Of a stretch of DNA of 64,000 bases, positions 46,324 through 56,312 are shown piece by piece. The notes under the pieces were generated by a model that saw only the letters and a list, made by a program, of their open reading frames with translations, was not told the DNA's origin and did not search any database. The stretch comes from Azospirillum ramasamyi (GTDB lineage: Bacteria > Pseudomonadota > Alphaproteobacteria > Azospirillales > Azospirillaceae): positions 124,001 through 188,000 of the forward strand of contig NZ_CP029832.1 in NCBI RefSeq assembly GCF_003233655.1, in the 5' to 3' direction. The translations under genes and the position numbers were made by a program. How positions within the stretch are numbered: the stretch's first letter is position 1; every line of letters starts with the position of its first letter.

Positions 46324-48090
46324 TCAGGCCTTGGGCAGCTTGAAGACCCAGAGCGAGCCGCCCTGGTTGATGTCCTTCACCAGCTTGGCGACGTCGCCGC
46401 CCCACAGCGGCACCGCGCCGCCCCAGCCGGACACGACGGCGACATACTGCTCGCCATCCATCTTCCAGGTGACCGGGCTGCCGACCACGCCGGAGCCGGT
46501 CTGGAACTTCCAGACCTCCTGGCCGGACTTGGCGTCGAAGGCCTTCAGGAAGCCTTCCGGCGTGCCGGTGAAGACGAGGTTGCCGGCGGTGGTCAGGACG
46601 CCGCCCCACAGCGGGGCCGGGTTCTTGTATTCCCAGACGATCTTGCCGGTCTTCGGATCGACCGCGCGCAGCGCGCCGATATAGTCGTCGTACAGCGGCT
46701 TGATGGTGAAGCCGGCGCCGAGATAGGCCGCACCCTTCTTGTAGGTGATCGGCTCGTTCCAGATGTCCATGCCCCACTCGTTGGCCGGGACGTAGAACAG
46801 CTCGGTCTGCGGGTTGTAGGCCATCGGCATCCAGTTCTTGGCGCCGAGGAAGGCGGGGGCCGAGAAGACCGACTTGCCCTTGGCGTCGCCGCCGCCCTCG
46901 CCGGGAGCGCCGGGACGATTCTCGTCGACGTAAATCGGACGGCCCGTCTCGATGTCGATGCCCTTGGCCCAGGTGATCTTGGTGACGAAGGGCGTGGCGT
47001 TGATCAGTTTGCCGGTGCTGCGGTCGATGACGTAGAAGAAGCCGTTGCGGTCGGCCTTGCCGCCGGCCTTGATGACCTTGCCGTCCTTCTTCAGGTCGAA
47101 GGACACCAGTTCGTTCACGCCGTCGAAGTCCCAGCCGTCATGCGGCGTGGTCTGGTAGTGCCACTTGATCTCGCCGTTGTCCGGATTGATGGCGAGCGTG
47201 GAGGAGGTGTAGAGGTTGTCGCCGGGGCGCAGGTGCGAATTCCAGGGCGCCGGGTTGCCGGTGCCGAAGAACAGGCTCTTGGTTTCCGGGTCGTAGGTGC
47301 CGCCCAGCCAGGTGGCGCCGCCGCCGGTCTTGTACATGTCGCCCGGCCAGCTGGCGTTGGTCTTGCCGGTGACGGTCGAATCCTTGCCGTTCAGCGTCCC
47401 CATGTTGCCTTCGATGGTCGGGCGCTGCCACACCAGCTCGCCCGTCTCGGCATCGCGGGCCTCGACCATGCCGACGACGCCGAATTCGCCGCCGGAATTG
47501 CCGGTGATGATCTTGCCATCGACGATCATCGGGGCGGCGGTGTTGGAATAGCCTTCCTTGTAGTCCTGCAGCTTCTTGTTCCACACGACCTTGCCGGTTT
47601 CGCGGTTCAGCGCGACGAGGCGGGCGTCCAGCGTGGTGAAATAGATCTTGTCCTTGTAGATCGCCGCACCGCGGTTCACCACGTCGCAGCAGGGCATGAT
47701 GCCGTCGGGCAGGCGGTGGTTGTACTCCCACTTCTTCTGGCCGGTGCGGGCGTCGACCGCATAGAGGCGGGAATAGGAGCCGGTGACGTAGATGGTGCCG
47801 TCATAGACGATGGGCTGGGATTCCTGCCCGCGCTGCTTCTCGCCGCCGAAGGAGAAGGACCAGACCGGAACCAGCTTCTTGACGGTGTCGGCGTTCAGGT
47901 CGGTCAGCGGGCTGAAGCGCTGGGCCTGCGGCCCCATGCCATAGGTCAGGACCGCTTCGGTGTTGCTGGCGCTCTTCAGCAGATCCTCGTTGGACGGGCC
48001 ATTGGAGGGGGCGCCGGCGGCCAGGACGCCGGTGGCGCTGAACGCGGTCAGCGAGGCTGCCAGGGCGAGACTTGTAACCAGACGCTTCAT
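46324..48090 (-). CDS. PQQ-dependent alcohol dehydrogenase, lanthanide-type (ExaF/PedH-like)
   Basis: About 588 residues with a signal peptide ending VLA-AG and an eight-bladed quinoprotein propeller. Adjacent cysteines Cys134-135 ([10 protein letters not shown]) form the PQQ-site disulphide ring. The metal site includes Glu210 (VEARD), Asn279 (GTGNPAPWN) and the catalytic Asp321; two residues later Asp323 (WDFDGVNE) is the extra aspartate that marks lanthanide-dependent XoxF/PedH/ExaF enzymes, where calcium enzymes have Ala or Ser. It oxidises a primary alcohol in the periplasm and passes electrons to a cytochrome c. GGGAGG precedes the ATG at 48090. Substrate range (methanol versus ethanol or longer) is not readable. 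Confidence 0.9.
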   Translation of the reverse strand: MKRLVTSLALAASLTAFSATGVLAAGAPSNGPSNEDLLKSASNTEAVLTYGMGPQAQRFSPLTDLNADTVKKLVPVWSFSFGGEKQRGQESQPIVYDGTIYVTGSYSRLYAVDARTGQKKWEYNHRLPDGIMPCCDVVNRGAAIYKDKIYFTTLDARLVALNRETGKVVWNKKLQDYKEGYSNTAAPMIVDGKIITGNSGGEFGVVGMVEARDAETGELVWQRPTIEGNMGTLNGKDSTVTGKTNASWPGDMYKTGGGATWLGGTYDPETKSLFFGTGNPAPWNSHLRPGDNLYTSSTLAINPDNGEIKWHYQTTPHDGWDFDGVNELVSFDLKKDGKVIKAGGKADRNGFFYVIDRSTGKLINATPFVTKITWAKGIDIETGRPIYVDENRPGAPGEGGGDAKGKSVFSAPAFLGAKNWMPMAYNPQTELFYVPANEWGMDIWNEPITYKKGAAYLGAGFTIKPLYDDYIGALRAVDPKTGKIVWEYKNPAPLWGGVLTTAGNLVFTGTPEGFLKAFDAKSGQEVWKFQTGSGVVGSPVTWKMDGEQYVAVVSGWGGAVPLWGGDVAKLVKDINQGGSLWVFKLPKA

Positions 48091-48299
48091 GTGCGGTTGC
48101 CTCCCAATACTGATGATGACGGCACCGCCCGGGCAAGGTCCGGCCGTCGCCGCAGGACGGGCGGGTCCGGCGGTGCTGGGACGGGATCGGGGCGGCAATC
48201 AGGATGTTGGCGGCCGCAAGGGCCGCGTCGCTTCACGATATCGGCAGTGTAGACGGATGATCGGCGGGGTAAATTGTCGGATAGTAGCAGGCGCAAGCG

Positions 48300-49250
48300 T
48301 CAATTGACTCTGGGAAGGCTCTCCTGCTCGATCCTTGGCCAGAGATGGGCGACGGAGCGTCGATACTCTTCACGCAGCACGTCGAGCACTGCGAATCGCT
48401 CGGGAATCGGCAGTTCCAGCGCTTCCGCCATGTCCATGCCCGAATCCATCGCGTGGCGCAGCGTGCCGTCCAGCCAGGTCAGCCAGTCGCGGGTCTGGGC
48501 GACGCAGGCCTTGTCGGGACGGATATTGCCGTGGTTGGGCACCAGCAGCCGGATGTCCAGCGCATCCACGGCGTCCAGTTCCTTCAGCCAGTCGGCGATG
48601 GAGGCATGGGGCGTGGTGGGCGTGCGGTTGCAGAAGACGACACCGCCGGCGAACAGCACGCCCGTCGTCTCGTCGAGGATCATCAGGTCGGCGGCGGTGT
48701 GGCCGGCGAGCGGGATCAGCCGAAGCCGGTGGTCGCCGAACTTGACGGTCGAGCCATAGACCGGCTCGTTCGGCACCGTCACCTCGGTTCCGCGCATCCA
48801 GTCGCCGACCAGCCGGTACATGTTGTCGGCGATGCCGCTCCCCTCCTCCTGGATGCCGGCGATGGTGCCGGGCAACGCCGCGAGCGGCACGTCGGCGAAG
48901 GCTTGGGAGCCCAGCCAGTAATCGGGGTGCAGGTTGCTGATGAAGACCTTGCGGATCGGCTTGTCGGTGACCTTGCGGATGGCGGCGCGCATCTCCTCGC
49001 CATAGCGGCGGGACGGGCCGGTCTGGATGACGATCACCCCGTCGGCGGTGACGATGAAGCCGGAATTCAGGATGTTGCCGCCGTTGTCGCGGGTGAAATG
49101 CTTGGTCGATCCCTCGAACATATAGGTGTCGGGGGCGATGGGGGTCGGTTTCAGGTCGTAGGTCAGCGGTCCGGCGGCCTGGGCCGCGGCTGTGAGAGCC
49201 GTGGCGAGAGCGGCTGCGAGTGCCAGCCGGCGCAGGAGAGTCGCCGTCAC
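48300..49250 (-). CDS. Quinoprotein-relay metallo-beta-lactamase-fold protein with a degenerate metal motif
   Basis: 316 residues with a signal peptide and an MBL fold of the SoxH-related type seen beside PQQ dehydrogenases (quinoprotein relay system zinc metallohydrolase 1, from memory of the family name). The metal motif H-x-H-x-D-H reads N106-L-H108-P-D110-Y111, so two histidines are replaced; later ligands His (LAGHTAADL) and His (LVPNHGN) remain. It may bind one metal or have changed chemistry. GTG at 49250 overlaps the TGA of the SoxYZ-like gene, so the two are coupled. Confidence 0.8.
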   Translation of the reverse strand: MTATLLRRLALAAALATALTAAAQAAGPLTYDLKPTPIAPDTYMFEGSTKHFTRDNGGNILNSGFIVTADGVIVIQTGPSRRYGEEMRAAIRKVTDKPIRKVFISNLHPDYWLGSQAFADVPLAALPGTIAGIQEEGSGIADNMYRLVGDWMRGTEVTVPNEPVYGSTVKFGDHRLRLIPLAGHTAADLMILDETTGVLFAGGVVFCNRTPTTPHASIADWLKELDAVDALDIRLLVPNHGNIRPDKACVAQTRDWLTWLDGTLRHAMDSGMDMAEALELPIPERFAVLDVLREEYRRSVAHLWPRIEQESLPRVN

Positions 49251-50101
49251 TGTCCGACACTCCGCAGCGGGTCGGCCGGGCGCAGCGTCATCGCCGGCCG
49301 GGCGCCGGCCGGCGGCATCGGGATGATCGCGTCGATCTCGCCGCCCTGGTTGTCGCGGCCGCGCAGCACCAGAGCCTTCGCATCGGGCGGCGGGCGGAGA
49401 TCCAGCGAATAGACCGGGTTCTCGGACACCGGTTCCAGGCTGTCGATGCGCGCCAGTTCGGACGGGCCGCCGGGCGTCTGCGCCTGCACCGTCAGCGTTT
49501 CGACGAAAAAGGCGGGGATGCCGTCGACGAGGCCGGTGTCGTTGGGATGACGGATGCGCAGCCGCAGCCGCGCCACCCCCTCCGCGTCCGCCGGCCACAG
49601 CCGCGCCTGCACCTCGCCGACATGATCGGCCCAATCCTTCTGGGCGTAGGACACCGGCGGGGCGCTGCAGCCGCCGCCCGCCGCATCGACCAGAACGCCC
49701 GACACATGCCACACGCCATCGGCGGTCCGCGCCGCGCCGCGCACGGCGGTCGCCTGCTGGATCTTGATGCGGGTGGCGATGTAGGGCGCGGCGGTTCCGG
49801 GGTGGTAGCGCAGGACCAGCGGGAAGGGGTTGAGATCGGCGAACGCCAGCATCTCCACCACCGGTCCCAGGGCCGTGGCGTCGACGGACAGCGGCACGGC
49901 GCGCGTGTCTTCCGCCGAGGCGGGCGCCGTGACCTTCACCCGGTTGTCGAACACCACCGGCGCGTCGGCGAAATACTGCTCGCGCAACGCCTCCCACATG
50001 ACGGAACCGAGCGGGTCGGACGGGGAAACCGCGGCATATGCGGGGGCCGCAAGCATCATCAATGCCGCGCCGATATGCCCACCGAGCAAGACCTGTCGCA
50101 T
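49247..50101 (-). CDS. Quinoprotein dehydrogenase-associated SoxYZ-like carrier
   Basis: 284 residues with a signal peptide ending AYA-AV. The N-terminal half resembles SoxY (SDPLGSVMWEALREQYFADAPVVFDNRVKV) and ends in GGGCSAPP with Cys145, comparable to the swinging-arm cysteine of SoxY; the C-terminal half resembles SoxZ (RLRIRHPNDTGLVDGIPAFFVETLTVQ). In Sox the cysteine carries sulfur intermediates covalently; here a thiol-bound intermediate of alcohol oxidation or formaldehyde has been imagined, without proof. GGGAG precedes the ATG at 50101. Coupled with the MBL-fold gene. Confidence 0.82.
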   Translation of the reverse strand: MRQVLLGGHIGAALMMLAAPAYAAVSPSDPLGSVMWEALREQYFADAPVVFDNRVKVTAPASAEDTRAVPLSVDATALGPVVEMLAFADLNPFPLVLRYHPGTAAPYIATRIKIQQATAVRGAARTADGVWHVSGVLVDAAGGGCSAPPVSYAQKDWADHVGEVQARLWPADAEGVARLRLRIRHPNDTGLVDGIPAFFVETLTVQAQTPGGPSELARIDSLEPVSENPVYSLDLRPPPDAKALVLRGRDNQGGEIDAIIPMPPAGARPAMTLRPADPLRSVGQ

Positions 50102-50163
50102 GCAGCTACTCCCGAACGGCTGTTTCCCCATCTCCCCGGAGGGAGAGCGAGATCCTGACGGCT

Positions 50164-51030
50164 TCACTCCACCAGCGGGGGCGGGGTGTGGGTGACGCCA
50201 TAGCTGGCGAAGATCCTCGCCATCGTCCCGTCCTCGGTCAGGGCGGCCACCGCATCGCCGATGGCATAGACGAGATCGCGGGAGTTCTCCTTGGTCGCCA
50301 TGCCGACGTTCCAACTCGACGTCATCATCCCCGGCAGGGTCACCGTGGTGATCGGGAACCGCTCCGCCAATGCGCCCAATGCCGCCTGCACCTGGCTGAG
50401 CGGCGCCAGCACCGCCGCGGCCTCGCCGGATGTCAGCTTTTCGACCGCGGCCTCGGGCGTCGGGCAATGGATGATGTGGCTGCGCAGCCGGCCGCCCTGC
50501 AGGCCCAGCAGGAAGAAGTCGGGGATGCTGTCGATCTCGACCGCGATCGGCTCCTCAGGCAGGGTCGCCAGCATGGCGGAGCGAACCCGCTGCGGATCGC
50601 GGGCCAGGGCGAACACCTCGTGATGGTAGGGGCCGAACAGCACCGCCTCCGGGTTCATCTGGCCGAACTGCTTGTCATAGGGGATGTGCATCATGATGTC
50701 GGCCAGTTCGCCGCCGAACAGGCTGCCGCGCCACACCGCGACGCGCAGGTCGTCGGACACGGTCTCCCCGGCGATCTGTTCGACGATGTCGGCCTTCACG
50801 CCCAGCTTTCCCGCGATGGCCCTGGCGAGGTCCACGTCGATGCCGACCAGGGTTCCGTCCTGCTGGAAGGAGAAGGGCCGGAAATCGCGGTAGACGGCGA
50901 CGCGCAGCCGACCGCGCTCCATCACCTCGTCGAGCGGACGGGCGGCGGCGTTTCGTGGAAGCGACGCACCGGCCACGGCGCCGGCCGCGGCAAGTCCGGA
51001 GAGAAAACGGCGGCGGGTGACGGGCGCCAT
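50164..51030 (-). CDS. MoxJ-like periplasmic binding protein associated with the quinoprotein dehydrogenase
   Basis: 288 residues. It carries a twin-arginine signal (VTRRRFLSGLAAAGAVAG), followed by an SBP_bac_3-type fold: RLRVAVYRDFRPFSFQQDG, GIDVDLARAIAGKLGVKAD, ADIMMHIPYDKQFGQMNPE. It belongs to the MoxJ/XoxJ-related group that accompanies PQQ methanol and ethanol dehydrogenases; MoxJ-type proteins are thought to help assemble the dehydrogenase rather than transport a solute. It heads the leftward unit with the SoxYZ-like and MBL-fold genes. The ribosome-binding site is weak. Confidence 0.83.
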   Translation of the reverse strand: MAPVTRRRFLSGLAAAGAVAGASLPRNAAARPLDEVMERGRLRVAVYRDFRPFSFQQDGTLVGIDVDLARAIAGKLGVKADIVEQIAGETVSDDLRVAVWRGSLFGGELADIMMHIPYDKQFGQMNPEAVLFGPYHHEVFALARDPQRVRSAMLATLPEEPIAVEIDSIPDFFLLGLQGGRLRSHIIHCPTPEAAVEKLTSGEAAAVLAPLSQVQAALGALAERFPITTVTLPGMMTSSWNVGMATKENSRDLVYAIGDAVAALTEDGTMARIFASYGVTHTPPPLVE

Positions 51031-51243
51031 GCGGATATTCCGGCGGTGGTTTCCTGATCGGGCGGGAGGTCAGGATAGCCATCGGTCCGTTACGCCAATA
51101 ATTGGACTTTCGTACAAGATGGGGATGGACCGCGGGCGTTCCGCCGACAGCCCGCCTCCCCGAGCCCCTGTCCATCCTCCCATAGTCGCATTCCGGCGCC
51201 CGGATTCGCCGGATAGGATGTAGTCCGAACTGTTTGCGCTCCG
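51031..51243. promoter_or_regulatory. Divergent promoter between the MoxJ-like gene and the PedA1-like operon
   Basis: 213 bases. It contains the motif AGTCCAATTATT on the minus strand (51097-51108), identical to that upstream of the pedF-like gene. A looser plus-strand version TAGTCCGAACTGTTTGC lies at about 51221-51237, only a few bases before the rightward ATG. This suggests joint control of both directions by the regulator of the quinoprotein genes. Confidence 0.5.
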
Positions 51244-52470
51244 ATGGATAAGATGACGAAGCACCGCCTGCTCCACAGCCTGCCGCTGGCCGCGTTCGGC
51301 GCCCTGTTGCTGGCCGGCACCCCTGCCGCCGCCCAGCAACAGGGCGCGGCGGATGCGGGGGAGATCCGCATCGGCTTCCTGTCGCAGACGCCTGAACCGC
51401 CGCCCTATGTCGCCAATCCCGACGAGCCTCCGCCCGACGACGGGCTGGCCGGCGCGGCGCTCGCCATCGCCGACAACAACACGACCGGCAAGTTCCTCAA
51501 GCAGTCCTTCCTGTTGGACAGCGTGGAAGTCCCGCCGGACGGCGACGCGGCGGCGGCCCTGCGCGAACTGGCCGGGCGCGGCGGCCGCTTCATCGTCGTC
51601 GACGCGCCGGGCGCCACGGTGGAGGCACTGGCGAAGCTGCCGGAGGCGCGCGGCCTGCTGATCCTGAACGCCAACGCGCCCGACGATTCCCTGCGGGGCG
51701 CGGCTTGCGCGCCCAATCTGCTGCATGTGGCGCCCAGCCGGGCGATGCTGGCCGATGCGCTCGGGCAATATCTGGTGAAGAAGCGCTGGCCGCGCTGGTT
51801 CCTCGTCACCGGCCGCCGGCCGGAGGACAGGCTCTATGCCGACGCGGTCCGCCGCACCGCAAAGCGCGTCGGCGCCCAGATCGTGGCGGAGAAGGAGTGG
51901 ACCGCCGACAGCGACCTGAACCGCACGGCCGAGGCGGAGATCCCGGTCTTCACCCAAGTCAAATCCTACGACGTGCTGGTCGTCGCCGACGAGGTGGGGG
52001 AGTTCGGCGATTACCTGTCCTATCGCACCGCCGATCCCCGACCGGTGGCCGGCACCCAGGGGCTGGTTCCCACGGTCTGGCACCGCACCCACGAACAATG
52101 GGGGGCGGCGCAGCTGCAATCCCGCTTCAAGGCGGCGGCCAAGCGCCCGATGACCGCCCGCGACCACAATGGCTGGACCGCCGTCCGCGTGGTCGGGGAG
52201 GCGGCGGCCCGCGCCCGCACCTCCGATCCCGACCGGCTGATCGCCTTCATCCAATCGCCCGACTTCACCATGTCCGCCTTCCGCGGCGTGCCGTTCACCC
52301 TGCGATCCTGGGACGGGCAGCTGCGCCAGCCTGTGCTTCTGGCCGCCGACCGCTCCGTCGTGTCGGTGTCGCCGCAGGAGGGGTTCCTGCACCCGCGGAC
52401 CGAACTGGACAGCCTGGGCTACGACCAACCCGAAACGCTCTGCAACACGCGAGGAAAGAAGACGCCATGA
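51244..52470 (+). CDS. PQQ-system ABC-type substrate-binding protein (PedA1/LutA-like)
   Basis: 408 residues. The signal peptide ends PAAA-QQ; the mature part has a leucine-binding-protein-like two-lobe fold (EIRIGFLSQTPEPPPY, LAGAALAIADNNTTGKF, RWPRWFLVTGRRPEDRLYADAVRRTAKRVGAQ). The family is found only with PQQ alcohol dehydrogenase systems; its relative in Pseudomonas putida is part of PedA1A2BC, needed for growth with lanthanides. ATG at 51244 or 51253. It overlaps the next gene by four bases. The ligand could be a lanthanide complex, but this is inferred from the homologous systems. Confidence 0.82.
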   Translation: MDKMTKHRLLHSLPLAAFGALLLAGTPAAAQQQGAADAGEIRIGFLSQTPEPPPYVANPDEPPPDDGLAGAALAIADNNTTGKFLKQSFLLDSVEVPPDGDAAAALRELAGRGGRFIVVDAPGATVEALAKLPEARGLLILNANAPDDSLRGAACAPNLLHVAPSRAMLADALGQYLVKKRWPRWFLVTGRRPEDRLYADAVRRTAKRVGAQIVAEKEWTADSDLNRTAEAEIPVFTQVKSYDVLVVADEVGEFGDYLSYRTADPRPVAGTQGLVPTVWHRTHEQWGAAQLQSRFKAAAKRPMTARDHNGWTAVRVVGEAAARARTSDPDRLIAFIQSPDFTMSAFRGVPFTLRSWDGQLRQPVLLAADRSVVSVSPQEGFLHPRTELDSLGYDQPETLCNTRGKKTP

Positions 52471-53462
52471 CATCCGCCCGCCCGCCCCGGTTGCCCTTAC
52501 CCGCCTCCCTTCTGACGGCCACCCTGCTGAGCGCCGTCCTGGCCTCCGCCGCGTCGGCCCAGACCATCTATGTGTCGAACGAGAAGGACAACAGCCTGTC
52601 GGTGATCGACGGCAAGACGATGGCGGTGGTCGACACCATCAAGGTCGGCAAGCGCCCGCGCGGCATCACCCTGTCGAAGGACGGCACCCAGCTGTTCATC
52701 TGCGCCAGCGACGACCATGCGGTGCAGGTTCTCGACCTCGCCACCAAGAAGATCCTGCACAACCTGCCCTCCGGCGAAGACCCGGAGCAGTTCGCCCTGA
52801 GCCCGGACGGCAAGAGCCTGTTCATCGCCAATGAGGACAGCAACGTCGTCACCGTGGTCGACGTGCCCTCGCGCAAGGTGGCGTTCCAGGTCGATGTCGG
52901 GGTGGAGCCGGAAGGCATGGACGTCAGCCCCGACGGCCGCTGGGCCGTCAACACGTCCGAGACCACCAACATGGTCCACTGGATCGACGTGGAGAAGCGG
53001 CAGGTCACCGACAACACCCTGGTGGGCTCCCGCCCGCGCCATGCGGAGTTCACGAAGGACGGCGCGCAGCTGTGGGTGTCGTCGGAAATCGGCGGCACCG
53101 TCAGCGTCATCGACACCGGCACGCGCCAGGTCACGAAGACCATCGACTTCCGCATCAAGGGCGTCGCCAAGGACCGCATCCAGCCGGTGGGCGTCAAGCT
53201 GACCGACGACGGCCGCTATGCCTTCGTGGCGCTGGGACCGGCCAACCATGTCGCGGTGGTGGACGCCAAGACCTTCGAGGTGAAGGACTATCTGCTGGTC
53301 GGCCGCCGCGTCTGGCATCTGGCGCTGACGCCCGATCAGAAGACGCTGTACAGCACCAACGGGGTCAGCGGCGACGTGTCGGTGATCGACGTCGACAGCC
53401 TGAAGGTCACGAAGTCGATCAAGGTCGGCCGCTATCCCTGGGGCGTCGTCGTCAAGGGGTGA
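52467..53462 (+). CDS. PQQ-system YVTN beta-propeller protein (PedA2/LutB-like)
   Basis: 331 residues: a signal peptide ending ASA-QT, then about seven propeller blades of the YVTN type, each with a core such as TIYVSNEKDNSLSVIDG, KSLFIANEDSNVVTVVDV and KTLYSTNGVSGDVSVIDV. It is periplasmic. Related proteins occur only with PQQ alcohol dehydrogenase ABC systems. It may bind a metal complex or hand a ligand to the transporter. Its start overlaps the stop of the binding-protein gene, and its stop overlaps a possible start of the ATPase gene. Confidence 0.85.
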   Translation: MTSARPPRLPLPASLLTATLLSAVLASAASAQTIYVSNEKDNSLSVIDGKTMAVVDTIKVGKRPRGITLSKDGTQLFICASDDHAVQVLDLATKKILHNLPSGEDPEQFALSPDGKSLFIANEDSNVVTVVDVPSRKVAFQVDVGVEPEGMDVSPDGRWAVNTSETTNMVHWIDVEKRQVTDNTLVGSRPRHAEFTKDGAQLWVSSEIGGTVSVIDTGTRQVTKTIDFRIKGVAKDRIQPVGVKLTDDGRYAFVALGPANHVAVVDAKTFEVKDYLLVGRRVWHLALTPDQKTLYSTNGVSGDVSVIDVDSLKVTKSIKVGRYPWGVVVKG

Positions 53463-53482
53463 TGGGTGAAGGGAGCAGCAGG

Positions 53483-54259
53483 ATGACGGTGCCGGCACTG
53501 GAGGTGGAGGGGCTGCGCCACAGCTATGGCGGGGATCGCCATGCGCTGGAGGATGTCGGGTTCCGCGTCATGCCCGGCGCCTTCACCTGCCTGCTCGGCC
53601 CCAACGGGGCGGGCAAGAGCACGCTGTTCGCGCTGGCCACCGGATTGCTTCGCCCGACCGCGGGCCGGGTGCGCATCCACGGCCACGACATGGCTCGCGC
53701 CCCCGGCAACGCGCTGGCCCGGCTGGGCGTGGTGTTCCAGCAGCCGACCCTCGACCTCGACCTGACCGTGGTGCAGAACCTGCGCTATTTCGCGGCGCTG
53801 CACGGCATCGGCCGGCGCGAGGCCGACCGGCGGATCGAGACGGAACTGACCCGCCTGTCCCTGTTCGAGCGGCGGGGCGAGAAGGTTCGCGCCCTGAACG
53901 GCGGGCATCGGCGGCGGGTGGAGATCGCCCGCGCCCTGCTGCACCGACCGTCGCTGCTCCTGCTGGACGAAGCGACGGTCGGGCTGGACATTCCCGCCCG
54001 CCGCACGCTGATCCGCCATGTCCATGCGCTGTGCGCCGGGGACGGCATCGCCGTGCTGTGGGCAACCCATCTGATCGACGAGATCGACCCGGCGACCGAC
54101 CATGTGGTGGTTCTGCACCTCGGCCGGTTGCGGGCAAGCGGCCCGGTCGCCGCGGTGAATGCCGAGACCGGATGCGCCACCGTGGCCGAGAGCTTCGACC
54201 GGCTGACCGCCGCCGGACCGGCCGCCGATGCGAATAGGAACGCGGAGGCCGCGGCATGA
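53483..54259 (+). CDS. PQQ-system ABC transporter ATP-binding protein (PedB/LutE-like)
   Basis: About 258 residues. Walker [14 protein letters not shown]-loop VFQQPTLDLDLTV, Walker B LLLLDEATVGLD and switch ATHLIDEI are intact, but the signature reads LNGGHRRRVEIARA instead of LSGGQ, with His replacing Gln and Asn replacing Ser; this variant appears to be characteristic of this subfamily. The ATG at 53483 has AGGGAG eight bases upstream; an ATG at 53462 overlaps the previous stop. It energises the ABC-2-type permease that follows. Confidence 0.86.
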   Translation: MTVPALEVEGLRHSYGGDRHALEDVGFRVMPGAFTCLLGPNGAGKSTLFALATGLLRPTAGRVRIHGHDMARAPGNALARLGVVFQQPTLDLDLTVVQNLRYFAALHGIGRREADRRIETELTRLSLFERRGEKVRALNGGHRRRVEIARALLHRPSLLLLDEATVGLDIPARRTLIRHVHALCAGDGIAVLWATHLIDEIDPATDHVVVLHLGRLRASGPVAAVNAETGCATVAESFDRLTAAGPAADANRNAEAAA

Positions 54260-55059
54260 GCGGATGGTGGATCGCCTTCCAGGGAATCGTGGCGCGCGAG
54301 GTTCTGCGCTTCGTCCATCAGCGCGAACGCTTTCTCGGCGCGCTGGTCCGGCCGCTGGTCTGGCTGTTCGTCTTCGCGGCGGGATTCCGCGCGGCGCTCG
54401 GCATCGCCATCATCCCGCCCTACGAGACCTACATCCCCTACGAAACCTACATCGTGCCGGGGCTGATCGGCATGATCCAGCTGTTCAACGGCATGCAGGG
54501 CTCGCTGTCGATGGTCTACGACCGCGAGATGGGCAGCATGCGCATCCTGCTGACCAGCCCGCTGCCGCGCGGCTTCCTGCTGCTGGCGCGGCTGCTGGGC
54601 GGGGTGGTGGTTTCGGTGCTGCAGGTGGCGGCCTTCCTGCTGATCGTCCGGCTCTACGGCATCGACCTGCCGGCCTGGGCGCCGCTGACCGTGCTGCCGG
54701 CGCTGTTGCTGAACGGGCTGATGCTGGGCGCGCTCGGCATGGTGCTGGCTTCCACCATCCGGCAACTGGAGAATTTCGCCGGGGTGATGAATTTCGTCGT
54801 CTTCCCCCTGTTCTTCCTGTCCTCCGCCCTCTATCCGCTCTACCGCATGGAGGAGGCCGGGCCGCTGCTGTGGTGGCTGTGCAGCCTGAATCCCTTCACC
54901 CACGGGGTGGAACTGATCCGCTTCGCGATGTACGGGCAGGTGGACGGGCAGGCGCTGGCCGTGGTCGCCGGCGCGACCCTGCTGTTCGCGGCGCTGGCCG
55001 TGCGCGGCTACTCCCCCGCCCGCGGCATGGGATCGCGGGCGCCTTCGGCGGCCGGGTGA
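54256..55059 (+). CDS. PQQ-system ABC-2 permease (PedC/LutF-like)
   Basis: 267 residues with about six membrane helices and ABC-2 landmarks (VPGLIGMIQLFNGMQGSLSMVYDREMGSM; FPLFFLSSALYPLYRM; LNPFTHGVELIRFAMYG). A short internal duplication PYETYI-PYETYI lies in the first external loop. The fold is that of exporters, although the homologous PedC/Lut system is linked to lanthanide uptake, so direction is unclear. It overlaps the ATPase gene by four bases and is the last gene of the unit. Confidence 0.85.
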   Translation: MSGWWIAFQGIVAREVLRFVHQRERFLGALVRPLVWLFVFAAGFRAALGIAIIPPYETYIPYETYIVPGLIGMIQLFNGMQGSLSMVYDREMGSMRILLTSPLPRGFLLLARLLGGVVVSVLQVAAFLLIVRLYGIDLPAWAPLTVLPALLLNGLMLGALGMVLASTIRQLENFAGVMNFVVFPLFFLSSALYPLYRMEEAGPLLWWLCSLNPFTHGVELIRFAMYGQVDGQALAVVAGATLLFAALAVRGYSPARGMGSRAPSAAG

Positions 55060-55128
55060 AGCAACCGGGTGAGGTGCTTGGACTCCCCCTCGCCGAAGCC
55101 GCGCCGTTCCATCGTCACCGTACCAACC

Positions 55129-56217
<1,089 letters not shown>

Positions 56218-56312
56218 CTGTCCCTCTCCCTCCGCGGATCATACAGGCATCAAAGCGCGGTGAGGGAGCAATCTGGACCGGGGGATGGAACGGCGCACTC
56301 CGCCGCTTGCTT

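Noticed and set aside
43076..48252. Long plus-strand frames opposite the SsuABC-like and PQQ dehydrogenase genes
   Set aside because: These are antisense shadows of genes with clear catalytic motifs; the shadows show none.
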